Shown here one piece after another: positions 24,068 to 35,935 of a stretch of DNA of 64,000 nucleotides. The notes under the pieces were generated by a model. The model was not told the origin of the DNA. It made no database searches and saw only the letters and a list, made by a program, of their open reading frames with translations. Both the position numbers and the translations under genes were made by a program. Each line of letters starts with the position of its first letter. Position 1 is the stretch's first letter. Source of the stretch: Jaltomata sinuosa (lineage: Eukaryota; Streptophyta; Magnoliopsida; Solanales; Solanaceae); the NCBI GenBank assembly GCA_003996215.1, contig QJPP01001422.1:186001-250000 (forward strand), given 5' to 3'.

Positions 24068-26035
24068 GGAGCGGTTCAGGCTTGGACATCGTCGTTGTAG
24101 CAGCTTGTCATCGGACGACAGGTAGGTTACGGCTTAACTCCCTAGACTTTGCATCTATTGGGTAAAATTATACTAGTTGGCATCTTTGGGTTGGGTTGTT
24201 AGGCTGGTACCACAGACCTTGATAGCTCCTCCGTGATCCGTCTCATTTCTTTCATCTGTTGTGTGTAGTATTCCAATTTATTGATATTATTACCCTTGTG
24301 GTCCCGTGGGGGCCTTGTTGACTCTGGAACATAGACGGTGGGATCATTGGGAATGTCCACGAGTCTCGGACATAGAATTATCCTTCTAGGCTAGTTATGC
24401 TTGTTGAGTAGCTTTGGAGCCTGTGCAGGGCCGTTAGGTTGATTATGAGCTACGAGGTGACTATTGTGTGTAGGATCATACCATCTCTATGCATATAAAA
24501 AGGTTTCTTCCATGTTTTACTACTATTTTGGCTTCGGGCCTACTTGACCTATTTTCTAAACCTTGTATGGCCCGAGGGACCCATTTTTGACGAAAATGAT
24601 TTGGAAATGAGTTGACTTATTTTATGGATTTTCTCAGGGAAAGAAAAGTTCTAAAAGATGTTTTATCAATAATACCACTTTTTCGGGGCTCGAGTGCCAT
24701 ACTACAACTTTCATGATAATACTAGGCTCAGCAGGGTCGTGCGCTAGAACCATTTGATTTACTGATTTAGACTCGGACACCCTTTGGGCAGCTTTACTTA
24801 GGGATTTTTGAGATGCGGGGCATCTAGTATGTTGGTCGGGGACCTCCATGGACCTTGTTGCTCCGGGCCTGGGGCTTTGGGCTACGTGTGACTGGGGGAA
24901 GGGTATACGGTGTAGTAGTGGTATACGGGTGAGACCTTCCATGGATCCTGTCTTCTGGGCCTTACAGGTTGCCAGAAGCTGGTAACATACGGTACTACTA
25001 TCACTTTTACTTAGAATGACATCATATCATCCATTTGCATGAGATACCACCCTTGTCTGCTGCTTGTTAATTGTACGCTCTGGTAGTATGGGATACCGGA
25101 GGGTTTGTTTTCAGTTGTGTATGTTTCTCGGTTGTATGAGCGGCTGAGGGACTGTCAGTATACTATTATTATATTGCCTTGGTCTTAATTATGAAATTGG
25201 TTACAGTGAGGCTGTTGTTGGTTTCTGGAATGGGATTGTCGTGATTAGTGTGGTTATTGTTTTCTGCTTCCCGAGCATGTCTACAGTTATCCTTCTCTCC
25301 CATCCTTTATATACTTGAGGTTACCGGTATACCGTCCATTTCTAGAACTTTCTTATGTATATACTATTTTTGCGAGGATCCCAGGTGCGTTGTCTTTACT
25401 TTCACCTGTACCTGTTGAGTGTATATATATTCTCGTTGCTATCCTTATATGTTGTTTTTTGTTGTCTTTCCTCTGGGCTAGTTCCTGTGTACTTTTTGAT
25501 TGATTTATGTGACTGTCTGTTTTTACTCTGTCTGCTATTGCTCTTTTACTTTATATGTGCCCAGTCGGCCTATGATACCTACTAGGTACCTTATGCTTCG
25601 CATTTGGTGCTCACCCTACCCTTTGCATCTTCTGGTGCAGATCCTAGTGTGGGCCATTGTCGTTAGCTCGTGGAGACTTATGCGAGGAGTTGCTTTTGTG
25701 CTATTCTGGACTAAGGGTGAGCTCTTGGTGATAGGAGCTTATCTTTAGTTTATCTTTTGCTTTATGTACTCTATTACCATTCAGATATATTTGTATATAT
25801 CATTGGGTCGTTTGCACTCCGTGTATATAGTTCTGGCTCTATACTATGACACCAGGTCTTGGGTTAGTTTTGGCGCCTGTATATACACATGTTGTTCTTT
25901 CCTTTATCTTATGTATCAAATCTTTTGCTTAAACTGGTAGAAGGTAGTCCATTACTAACCATTCCGGGCTACGGGAATTGGTTAACCTACCGGGGGGTTG
26001 TAGGTGCCATCATGACCAAGAATCGGGTCGTGACA
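24068..26035 (+). repeat. E5 LTR, right-hand part (family B)
   Basis: It runs from gagcggttcaggcttggac to the LTR end GGGTCGTGACA. It is co-linear with 33595-35681, 42470-44782 and 49805-52120. It carries only one unit of the ctaggctc…gc tandem repeat that has two units in D and four in each C LTR. ORFs inside it are chance. Confidence 0.8.
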
Positions 26036-27118
26036 ATTTTGTAGTTGGATTGCCTCGTACTTCTAGGGGTTTTGACTCATTTGGGTGATTATTGATCGGC
26101 TAACTAAGTCAGCGCACTTTTTGCCGGTTTAGACTACCTACAGTGCCAAGAGGTTATCTCGGATTTACCTTCGTGAGGTTGTTTGGTTGCATGGGGTCCC
26201 AACTTCTATCATTTCAGACCGTGGCACCCAGTTCACATCTCAGTTCTGAAGGTCTATTCAATGAGATTTAGCTACATAGGTTTAGCTTAATATCGCATTC
26301 CACCCTCAGACAGATGGCCAGTCCGAAAGGACTATTCAGGTCCTGGAGGACATGCTTCGGGCCTATGTTCTTGACTTTGGAGGTTCTTGGGAGCAGTTTG
26401 TGCCTTTGGATGAGTTTGCTTATAATAATAGTTTTCATTCTAGCATTGGCATGGCACCTTTCTAGGAGTTGTATGGTAGGCATTGCAGATCGCCAGTTGG
26501 TTGGTTCGATGGGTTGGAGTCTAGGCCACAGAGTACAAATTTACTTCCAGATTCCTTAGACCGAGTTTGAGTGATCCAGGATAGACTTCGAGCAGCTTAG
26601 AGTTGGCAAAAGAGCTACGCTTATCATAGACTTTGTTCCTTTGAGTTCAATTTTGGTGACTTGGTGTTTCTCCGTGTATCACCCATGAAGGGCGTGGTGA
26701 GATTTGGCAGTCGAGGCAAACTTAGCCCCAGGTATATTGGGCCATTTGAGATTCTTCAAAGGGTTGGTAGTGTTGCCTATTAGTTAGCTTTGCCTCCGAT
26801 GTTTTCTGCTATGCACTCGGTTTCCATGTATTGATGTTGCGATGGTATGTTCCAGATGAGTCTCATGTGTTGCAGTGGTATTCAGATCAGTTGGATGAGA
26901 GGTTGGCTTTTGTTGAGGAGCCGGTTGCTATTTTGGCCAGAGATGTCAGGAGGTTGAGATCTAGGGAGATTCCAGTTATAAAAATTCAGTGGAGGCACCG
27001 TCTAGTTGAGAAGGCTACCTAGGATACTGAGAGAGATATGCAGGCTTAGTATCCGCAGATGTTTGAGCCTTCAGGTACTTCCCTGTTTTTGACTTTCGAG
27101 GATGAAAGTCCTTTTTAG
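26036..27118 (+). pseudogene. D integrase and chromodomain, broken
   Basis: It begins at the E5 target copy inside the first catalytic motif (…FVVGLPRTS). A one-base loss near 26080 shifts the frame. Core motifs visible across frames: RLTKSAHFLPV, ISDRGTQFTSQF, FHPQTDGQSERTIQVLEDML (Asp and Glu present), FAYNNSFHSSIGMAPF. The GPY/F part reads GKLSPRYIGPFEILQRVGS. The chromodomain (26897-27080) reads EEPVAILARDVRRLRSREIP, then a TAG where Trp is usual. The frame ends at about 27118. At least eight stops are present, so it is non-functional. Confidence 0.87.
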
Positions 27119-27128
27119 TAATGGATGA

Positions 27129-28043
27129 TGTAATGACCCTTCTGGTCATTTTTGCATTTGTGCCTTCTTTGTACTGTTAAAGCCTTCCTTTAGCAGCCCC
27201 AAGTCATTTACGGCTTGCTGAGACCGGTGGTTCGGTGCCCTGGCTGTTCGTTTGGTCGTTATGGCCGTTTTTCTATTTTAGAGCTTAAACTTAGGAAACC
27301 ATTGAATTCGGTCAACATTCTTGGTAAACATACTTGAAATTGAATTTTGACAGTTTCGTTAGCTCCGGAGCATGGATTTTGGTCTAGATGGACCCTCGGT
27401 CGGGGTCTGGGAGCTTTTGATTTGGTTTTGTGTGAGTTTCTGTGTTTTCTAGCTTGTTAAACTTGAAAGTTTGACTTTGGTCAACATTCGGAGAAGACGG
27501 CCTCGGATGAAAATTTTGACCGTGCTATTAGCTCCGAAATGTCATGTTTGAGCTAATGGGACCTTTGGTTCATGTCTTGAGGCTTTCAGACTCATTTTAT
27601 GTCATGGGATTCCATTTTGGAAAGTTTGGCCTAAAGTTGGTTCTTGGGCGTGGGGCCCACTTTTCATCTTATCGACCTCTGTTGAGATTTTCATCAATTG
27701 CATTGAGTTCGTAATGCTGTTTTTAGTCAATTAGCTCTGCTCGTTTGTGTTCGTGGGACCCCGGATGTGTTCTCGAGGGTCCATCGGAGAAAATTCCAAG
27801 TTTGGCATGTTGTTGGCAGATAGTTGTTGTCATGGCAACCAACATGCCATCTCCCACGTGGGGCTTGGCTGCATTAGCAATGAGAAAGCCAGCCGCTCTA
27901 ATTTTCTCGGCCATCGCCTAGGCGACGCCCTGGTCGCGTTCGCAAGCCCGCGTGCGCGGTGGCCTTGCCGTGTGCGCGCTAGGCAAGCGCCTGGCCTGGC
28001 CTTCGCGTGCGCGATGCCAGCCCACGTACGCGTGGTCGTGTAG
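27129..28043 (+). repeat. D 3' LTR, left part (family B)
   Basis: It starts TGTAATGACCCTTCTGG after the words gaggatgaaagtcc and agtaatggatga, which precede the C 3' LTR as well. The first 200 bp match the C LTR, then the two diverge. It ends at the element F insertion; the rest is at 33091-35681. Confidence 0.85.
27895..28043. repeat. CpG-rich GTGCGCG/GCG cluster in the D LTR
   Basis: A dense run of gcg words: ggcgacgcc, ggtcgcgttcgc, cccgcgtgcgcgg, gtgtgcgcgc, ttcgcgtgcgcga, gtacgcgtgg. It continues after the F insertion with ggcagcggcctggccgc (33095-33111). It is a sharp CpG island within AT-rich sequence. Confidence 0.65.
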
Positions 28044-28599
28044 TGATGTAAAATGATACACCAAAGATGAACACAACGAATAAAATAGAGATGGAATTAA
28101 AAGATTAGCAAGTAAAGAAAGAAATTAAATTAGGTAGAATAGAAATTAGAAGAAATAAAGGTTAACCCAACAATTAAATATACATTTAATTACTAGATTG
28201 AACCATGGGAGAAGAGAATGAACTCATTCAAGGAATTCTTACCAAGAATTCAAGAAGGGTTCATGAAGAGATAAAAGGGTTTTCCCCAAAACTCACAATT
28301 GAGCCAAGTTCATCCAAAAACTTACGAATGAAATAAACCCTAATTTCTACTATTTATAACAGTAGATATACTAACCTAAACTATTACAATAATACCCTTG
28401 AACTAAAAACAAGGAAAATAATGAAATTATTTTGTCTAGCTAATTAATTATTTAAAATATAGTCATCTCTTACTTGAATTTCCTCTTTAGTATATTGTTG
28501 ACCTTCTATGCTTCTTTCATTAATCTTCTAAGGTCTTCAAAATACTTTGGGTCAAATTGACGGTCTTTATATCCATGATGACTAATCCGTATTCTATCA
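28044..28599 (-). repeat. F 3' LTR
   Basis: In plus coordinates it runs tgatgtaaaatg…attctatca; on the element strand it starts TGATAGAATACGG and ends TTTTACATCA. Nearly identical to 32543-33090, with small indels (for example a few bases missing around the ctatttataacag stretch of this copy). Confidence 0.9.
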
Positions 28600-28616
28600 T
28601 TCTCCCCTTCCTGAAA
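28600..28616 (-). other. F polypurine tract
   Basis: On the minus strand aggaaggggagaa lies directly before the 3' LTR start. Confidence 0.8.
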
Positions 28617-28846
28617 TGAATCCGTCCTCGAATTCAAGCCTTGCAAAACAAAAGAGAAAACAACAATTAGACAAAGATTATCATAATTCTTCAAAGTAAT
28701 ACCAATACAACAAGAAATATCACCGGGATCAAAAACAAAATTCAATCCTCTGACAACATCAAGAATTACAATAAACATCCCTAAAAATACCAATAAGAAA
28801 TCATCATCCAAAAATGAAATCAATTAAGCTCTTTAACTAGATCACG

Positions 28847-30564
28847 CTAATTTTTAAATGACTTATCATCATAATTTAGGACAGAAGCATTGACATAATC
28901 CAACAAGAATGTATCTTCAAAAAATGGAGTAGAATAAGTAAAGAAATTAATACTCATGCTAGCATCAATTACTTCACTTTCATTTGTAGGCTTATTATTA
29001 TCTTCTCTTATTGTATCCCATAGTGTATTATCATGTACCTTGTAGCTTTCAAAAGTTGCTACGTTATCAACTTCACCCAAACTATCACTATGTTCATCAT
29101 TATAAATGATTATGTTATCTTCAAATAAAATATTATCTTTAAACAGTGAAAAATCAATGTACAATGAAGAATCAAAGTATCTAAATTCAGTCTCAAAAAG
29201 ATAAATATCTTCCTTTACAAGATTATCCATGATATGATCGCTATGAGTGAAACAAGATATAGGATCAACAAAACTATGCACATTCAAAGAGTCACTTGTT
29301 TGGCCTTCAAACTCATTAATTCTCACATCATTAGTTGGCAACACTTTAAGCTCACAAGAATCAGCAAGTTTGGTCTTATACTTTAACTCAACTAGTGGAG
29401 TAAAGTTGAGATGCAATAATTCATCACTACCTTCAACATGACACACTTCACCACCAATATCATGAATTTCATCAAATAATATCAAAGTAGAATAAAAAAT
29501 TTCATTTTCATCTTTATCAAACAAAGGTTGAGTATCATATTTAAATTCCTCATTCTTTCTAAAATAACCAACTACATTTTTAATACTAACTTGAGGTTCA
29601 CTAAATGATTCACAAGTCCCCTCAACTGGTGGCATATCAACACAAGCAAGCCAGCTATCACAAACAATTTCAAAAGAATCACATTTTTTAAATTCAAGCT
29701 CATCATAGAGTGACTCCTCAATACCATTATCAACAACAAAAGCTTCTTTTTTATATAAAAAAATATTTATAATCCACATCAAATGTAGTCAACGAATCTC
29801 TTTTTATTCCTTCAAATTCATCACAAGTGTGAACACTAGTTGTAAACACATTAAACTCAAGAGAACCATCACAATGATTTGCACAAGTAACTTCAACTAG
29901 TGATTGACTACAACAATCAACATGACTTTCATCACAAAGAAGAATTTCACTTTTCTCAAAAGAAGAATGACTTTCACTTATTCCAAAATTATCTTCAAGC
30001 ATACTTGAAAAAAATAAAGCATTAGAGTTAGTCATTTTACCTTGAAATGCTCCTAAAATTTCTTCTTTACCTTTGCTTTTATCATTTATGCTCACTTGAA
30101 TACTTGAAGAAGTAGTGGATGGCTCAACCAACTCTTGAATCTTCAATGATGGAAGACTTTTCATTGTTATTTTCTTCATGCCTTCATTTTCAAGCATACC
30201 TACAAAAGAGACATTGCAACTAGGAAAGGAAGAATTAGCATTAGAGTTAAAACAAGAAGCAAGCTCTCTCAAACTCTCTTTTTCTTCACTTCTCTCAATT
30301 ATTTTCCCCCTCTTTCTTTTCATTTTTCTCATTTTCAAATGCTTCTCTCTTTTCTTGTGGCAACACACTTACTATCCTCAACTCAAGCTCTCCTTTTTCC
30401 ACTCTTGAGTTTCCACGTGTCACTCTCTTATTTCTCTCAATCTTTTCTCTCTCAAGGTCATTTAACATTGGACAAGGCCCAAGAATTCCTTTTAAAGGAT
30501 TATGATGACTCTTTACTTCAACTTTGAACTTTACACTATGAGAATCATCAACTTTTTTCTTCAT
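28847..30564 (-). pseudogene. F unknown ORF region (89, 205 and 311 codon pieces)
   Basis: Three overlapping open stretches (30295-30564, 29751-30368, 28847-29782) lie in successive frames and look like one protein of roughly 570-600 residues broken by two frameshifts. The first part is highly charged (Lys/Glu-rich, for example HKKREKHLKMRKMKRKRGK). The middle is Ser-rich (ASCFNSNANSSFPSCN). The last piece is acidic with scattered Cys, Phe and Tyr (FKKCDSFEIVCDSWLACVDM). I see no zinc knuckle, polymerase or integrase motif and no membrane segment. It lies where pol should continue after protease. Function unknown; I recall similar low-complexity ORFs in other plant LTR elements but cannot name a family. 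Confidence 0.6.
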
Positions 30565-30599
30565 GTTCTTCTAAGCTTGGCCTTTCTTCTTGTCAATCT

Positions 30600-31551
30600 T
30601 AGCATCTCCAAATACCTTTCTTTCACTTTAGAAAGTGCAGATGGCATAAAAAAAATACTCTTGACCTCTTAGGTTGACATGACACTTGTTATTCTTTTTA
30701 TCAAATGTAGCTTCTCTTTCAATTATCCAAGACCTATCAAATAACAAGCTTTCATTGAATAACATCACATAGTACTTCATCATGAAACTTGCCAAGTTGG
30801 AACTTCACCAAAATTTGTTTTGTGATCTCTAAAGTTCCTTTTTCATTTAACCATGACAATGTATATGATTGATGATGTTTTCTAGTCTTCAACTTTAAGT
30901 GCTCAACCATGCTTTAACTTGCAATATTTATGGAACTCTTGTTATGGATAATCATGGAACCACAAAGTCCTTCAATTTTACCATAAATATGAAACATGTT
31001 CTTTCTTTCTTCCATAAATTGGTCAATGCATGCTTCATCACACTCATATTGTTCAACAAAATGATCCCCTTTCATCAAAGCATTCAAGTCATCATTAGGC
31101 CGATGCACAACATTCTTACCATAAATAGTATATCTATTCACATTTTATCTCAATTTTTTTGTGAAAGATCTACCACCTCCTCCTCCAACAAAACAAACAT
31201 AAGAACTACTACCATTCTCATGTTTAGAATTAGAATCATAGTAAGAAGATGAACTAGAATATTCTTCAAGTGTTTCCTCATTATCATCATCAAGCCCATA
31301 GTCACTTTCTTCACTATTAGATCCATTACAAGAAGAGTATGTGGAAGAGTCATACCTTGAAGTATCACCATCTTCAAAATCATTGTTCGAAGCATAAGAG
31401 TCTTCATACTCACATTCTTCACCATAGGATCCATAACTTTCATTTGCTCCATGATCTTCACCATGTAACTTTCATTATCCTCATATCCATAATCTTCAAA
31501 ATCATCATCACAAGAATCATCCGAATTTATAGAAGACATGCTTGCAACCAA
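30600..31551 (-). pseudogene. F acidic region and degenerate retropepsin
   Basis: From 31535 on the minus strand an acidic, Ser/Tyr-rich stretch (MSSINSDDSCDDDFEDYGYE, later NEETLEEYSSSSSYY) leads to a retropepsin-like domain. There are frame breaks in between. The active-site strand reads GSMIIHNKSSINIAS where related elements have an Asp-x-Gly-Ser-Cys motif, so the catalytic Asp appears to be His and the Gly Lys. Conserved later blocks are MVEHLKLKTRKHHQSYTLSW, LNEKGTLEITKQILVKF and KFHDEVLCDVI. A frame change then gives LLFDRSWIIEREATFDKK. Identification rests on these family words. It is almost certainly inactive. Confidence 0.75.
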
Positions 31552-32528
31552 AAAAGAGTAGCAACAAAATCAAAGTACCTCGCAAATTCACTCCCTCACA
31601 TGTATCACTCAACACTCGTGTATACACTCAAGGTCAAGGCTTTTAAACCTCACTCAATTAATCTCACCAACTCTCACCTTTTTCCTCTCAAAGAAATTTC
31701 CTCAAATCTCATCAAGAACCAACAACTCAATCAACTCAAAGTAAGTATCCAAGTATCAGTTCGGAGATGAGTTTATGTAAATCAAGCAAGGAAAATTAAA
31801 ACTAAAGGACTTGAATCAATAAATTCACAAAGAAAATAAATAGAAAAGCAAGAATGAATTGGCACAAAATGAAATTAAAGCATTCAATTACTAATACAAA
31901 GGTTAAGAACAAGTATCCTAAATAATTAGCAAACAATTATTTATGAATGACAAATAGAATCTAGAATCAACAAGAAAGTCATTCAAAATCACCATCAAAT
32001 ATATCAACACCCATTTTGAATCATTTTTACCCAATTAATATAGATCATTTCTAAGCATCACCCAATAGTTTTTGAAGTAAGAAATCAACTCAAACTTCAA
32101 AATTCTCAATAAAATTCGCACAAGGGAAATGACCCAATTTTTGAACTCAAAATTGACCCCAAATTCATCATTAGATCCGAAAATTAGAACCTAATATAGT
32201 TTACCCATGATCAAAATAACTTAGATCCAAAAGATGAGGCTAAAATTTGCACAAAAAAGCTCCAAACCTCAAAATTTTGCACTTTAAATAGTGCCAAAAT
32301 TTCAACTCGGAAATGGGAGAAAATTGGACAAAATCAACTCTAGATGCTCTCAAATTTGATATTCAAGCACTTTAGACTATTTTTAACAAAGTCCAACAAT
32401 ACCCATTTGAAAATTGCTCCAATTTCTAGATCCAATTCCCCCCCCCCTTTTTGATATTCTTTTCTTTTTGGATTTTCAAAATTACTAAAGTCAAGGATTA
32501 CGAATTGTGAAAACAAATGTTTAGCCTT
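31552..32528 (-). other. F leader between primer site and first ORF
   Basis: AT-rich noncoding sequence, with a run of nine or ten C near 32441-32450 on the plus strand. No gag capsid or zinc knuckle is seen here, so gag appears to be missing or reduced to the acidic stretch. Confidence 0.55.
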
Positions 32529-32540
32529 GCTCCGATACCA
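32529..32540 (-). other. F primer-binding site
   Basis: The minus strand reads TGGTATCGGAGC two bases after the 5' LTR. This is the initiator tRNA-Met type with one difference from TGGTATCAGAGC. Confidence 0.85.
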
Positions 32541-32542
32541 AT

Positions 32543-33090
32543 TGATGTAAAATGATACACCAAATATGAACACAACAAATAAAATAGAGATGGAATTAAA
32601 AGATTAGCAAGTAAAGAAAGAAATTAAATTAGGGAGAATAGAAATTAGAAGAAAAAAAGGTTAACCCAATAATTAAATATATGTTTAATTACTAGATTAA
32701 ACTATGGGAGAAGAGAATAAACTCATACAAGGAATTCTTACCAAGAATTCAAGAAGGGTTCATGAAGAGATAAAAGGGTTTTCCCCAAAACTCACAAATG
32801 AGCCAAGTTCATCAAAAAACTAACTAATGAAATAAATCCTAGTTTCTACTCTTTAGATATACTAACCTAAACTATTACAATAATACCCTTGAACTAAAAA
32901 CAAGAAAAATAATAAAATTATTTTGTCTAGCCAATTAATTATTTAAAATGTAGTCATCTCTTGCTTGAATCTCCTGTTTAGTATATTGTTGATCTTCCAT
33001 GCTTCTTTCATTAATCTTTTAAGGTCTTGAAAATACTTTAGGTCTAATTGACGGTCTTTATATACATGATGACTAATTCGTATTCAATCA
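32543..33090 (-). repeat. F 5' LTR
   Basis: 548-bp partner of 28044-28599. Its outer end (…tattcaatca) abuts the cgtag target copy, and its inner end abuts the primer site. Confidence 0.9.
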
Positions 33091-35681
33091 CGTAGGCAGC
33101 GGCCTGGCCGCATCCGCATAGGGTCGTCTGGCAACTTTTAAGTTGGCCCTTCTCTTCTTTCTCTTCCATTTTAAATCCTAACTCGTTCCTCCATTGAAAC
33201 CAGTCCAAACTCCATTTTTTCTTCACCTTTTCTCACCAACTCTTGGAGGAGAATTATATCTTGCTTCGTGATTATTTTTTCGGCCTCAATTTGGTAAGTT
33301 TCATTGTTAATTTCCTTTTATTTATTTCAAATGCTCTATTTAAATTTCTTGAATTGGGTGGGCTGTTTTAGCCCTGGATTCTCTCTCAATTAACTTAATT
33401 CTTTGAGCATGCACCCTTGGGATCATTACGATCATCTTGTGTTTGTTCATTTCTGGCTTTGGGTTGCGGGACCCAGGGGCTCGCCGGTGACTCAAATTTT
33501 GACCCGGCTATAGCTATAGCAATATGGGTATTGTTAGTCTCGTTTTAACTTGTAGTTTATGTTCTTGATAGTTTGATTTCCATTTAGAGCTTCTCGGAGC
33601 GGTTCGGTCTTGGACATCATCATTTCAACAGCTTGTCGTCGGACGACAGGTATGTTATGGTTTAACTCCTCTAGACTTTGCATATATAGGATAAAATTAT
33701 ACTAATTTACATCCTTGGATTGGGTTTACTAGCTTGGTACCACATATCTTGACCGCTTCTTCATATCTGACTTGTTTTCTTCCTTCGATATTTGTAGTAT
33801 TTGTTATAGATGATATTATTACCCTTGAAGACCTGTATGACCTTGTATTGCCTCTGGAACATAGATGGTGGGTTATGTAGGAATGTCCGTGACTCCCGGA
33901 CATTGATATCGTGATTTAGGCTGGTTATTTGTGTTGTAGAGCGATTGGAGCCTGTGCAAGGATGATAGGTTGATTGTGAGCCATTGGACCTCTGTTTGTG
34001 ATTGAGCATGTCATTTTCATGCATATAAAAGGATTTTTCAAATGTTTTATTACGGTTTGGCTTCGGGCCCACTCTTATTGGTTTTTTAAACTTTACATGG
34101 CCCTGGGGGCCCATTTTTGGCTAAATGGTTTTAAATGATTTGAAACTGACTTTCGTGGATCTTTTTTGGATAACAGAGTTAAAAGATGGTTTTTATAACT
34201 ATTTTTAGATTACTACTAGACTCGCCGAGGCCAGAGTGCTAGACATATTTTACTGTTGATTAGAGTTGATACTAGACTCGGCAGGGCCGAGCACCAAACT
34301 TATTTTACTATTGGTTTAGACCCGGTTACGTTTAGGCTCCCTTGTAGGGGCATGTGACACTTATTTTACTGATTTACCCGGTTAGACACTGGTCATGCAT
34401 TGTGGGTCTTGGTTACGAGTTTGTATCCATATTCACTCCAGACAGTTCTAGTGAGGTTACGAGAGTTAGTATGTGGTCGATGACCTCAATGGACCTTGCC
34501 GATCCAGACCAGGGGCTACATGCTGAGTGTGCCGGAGGAGGGGTATATGGTGGAGCTGAGGTATATGGACAGTGTCCTTCCATGGAACCTACCTACTGGA
34601 CCCTTTAGGCACCAAAGGAGGTATATACAGGGTTACTATTCCACCTAGGTTTCATCATGCATCATACCATTCTTTTGTGTGAGGTTCCACCCTTGTTTGT
34701 TATTTCCGATAGTATTGGATGCCCGAGGTTTTGTCTTTAACTGTTTGTGTTCCTCGTGTGTATGGGCACCAGTTGGGACTGTAGGTAGAATTATTATTGC
34801 TTTATCGAGAGATGATTCCTTATGTTGATTTCTTATTGTAACTGAATATTGAGACTAGTATTATGTAGCTTGTCTTGGTTATTATTTCTCTGTTCGAGCA
34901 TGCTATCGTTATTTTGCTTTCCTTCTTCTCCTTTTTACTTGAGGTTACCGATATACCGCCTGTTTTCTAAAAACTTCTATATATATATATATTGTTATTG
35001 CGAGGATCCCAGGTGCATTACTTCTTTCTTTCACCTGTGCCTGTGATATATATTCTAGTAGCTAGCCATGTATGTTGTTTTCTGCTTGTATTCATTCCGT
35101 GCTAGCTTCCGTGTACTTATTCATCGCTTTCTATGACTATTTGCTTCTATTCTGCTTATTACTGTTCTTTTATCTTATATGTGCCCAGTCGACCTATGAT
35201 ACCTACTGGGTACCTATTGCTTTGCAATTGGTGCTCATACTACACTTCTGCATCTTTTGGTGCATATTCGAGTGTGAGTTTCTCGCCGCTGACTGTGCTG
35301 CCTCATGCGAGGTGTTTTTGAGCCATTCGAGACTGAGGGTGAGCTCCTAGCGACCGGAGTTTAACTGATTATCCCATCCTTGTATCATGTACTCTTTTGT
35401 TATTCGGAGATATATTTGTATATATTGTCTTGGATCCCTTGTACTCATTATACTTGGTTCTGGCTCATATACTATGATACCTGGTTTTGGATTGGTTTTA
35501 GCTTCTATTTTATTCCTGTTGTTCTGTTTCTTTATCTGTATCCCTTGCTTCCGCTTATGTTATATTTTTTCCGCTTGCTGATAGATAGTAGCCCATTACT
35601 AACCTATCCGAGCAAAGGAGATTGGTTCACCTACTGGAGGGGTTGTAGGTGCCATCATGACTGAGAAATTGTATCGTGATA
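33091..35681 (+). repeat. D 3' LTR, right part (family B)
   Basis: It continues the D LTR after element F. From about 33595 it is co-linear with the E5 and C LTRs (cttgtcgtcggacgacagg, gaggttaccgatataccg). It has two units of the ctagactcg…gc tandem repeat at about 34208-34315. The end is worn: GTATCGTGATA instead of GGGTCGTGACA. Confidence 0.85.
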
Positions 35682-35935
35682 TTTTTTTATATAAATACTT
35701 ACTTATATTTCAAGAAAATATTCTATCGACATATCAATAATCTCCTCTAGAATTTACCTCAAAACTACATATGCAGGTGGCAGGGAAAACGAGCGTCCAG
35801 TTTCTCAAAATAGCAAATTATTCTGACGAATTATCAATATGATGATCCAATGCTATCGCGACTACTAGTGACAACTCTCATAAGGGCTCTTTGCGGTGAC
35901 AAAAGTCATTTTTTTCTCAAGTGAAAATTGCATTT

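Larger units (their letters stand above)
22341..26035 (+). mobile_element. E5: remnant of the element-C family (internal part and LTR end)
   Basis: 22341-23545 matches part of the element C internal region (about 46318-47510), and 24068-26035 matches the right-hand part of the same LTR family. 23546-24067 separates them and matches neither by eye. The LTR ends GGGTCGTGACA at 26035. It is followed by atttt, which is part of the integrase codons of element D, so E5 was inserted in D. The left end of E5 is lost at the E4 join. Confidence 0.7.
28044..33090 (-). mobile_element. F: complete non-autonomous LTR element with retropepsin remnant
   Basis: Two direct repeats of 556 and 548 bp are flanked by tgtag (28039-28043) and cgtag (33091-33095), a 5-bp duplication with one C/T change. 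Primer site and polypurine tract both place it on the minus strand, with the 5' LTR at 33090. The internal 3.9 kb encodes an acidic region, a worn aspartic protease and unknown ORFs, but no RT, RNase H or integrase that I can see. The protease wording resembles the CRM/Reina side of Ty3/gypsy. Confidence 0.85.
26036..35681 (+). mobile_element. D: Ty3/gypsy chromovirus 3' part, split by element F
   Basis: Integrase, chromodomain and the 3' LTR of family B (27129-28043 plus 33091-35681). The 5' side was interrupted by E5 and is missing. The LTR right end is worn (…TGATA, 35681) and passes straight into the 620-bp tandem array, so D is inserted in that array. Confidence 0.82.

Noticed and set aside
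25315..25748. Overlapping plus-strand hydrophobic ORFs (62-82 codons) as membrane proteins
   Set aside because: They lie in the T-rich part of the family B LTR; T-rich DNA gives Leu/Phe/Cys-rich chance ORFs, and the same occurs in the D and C LTRs.
31339..31770. 143-codon plus-strand His-rich ORF
   Set aside because: Antisense of the acidic coding region of element F; the His and Ile richness is the complement of Asp/Glu-type codons.
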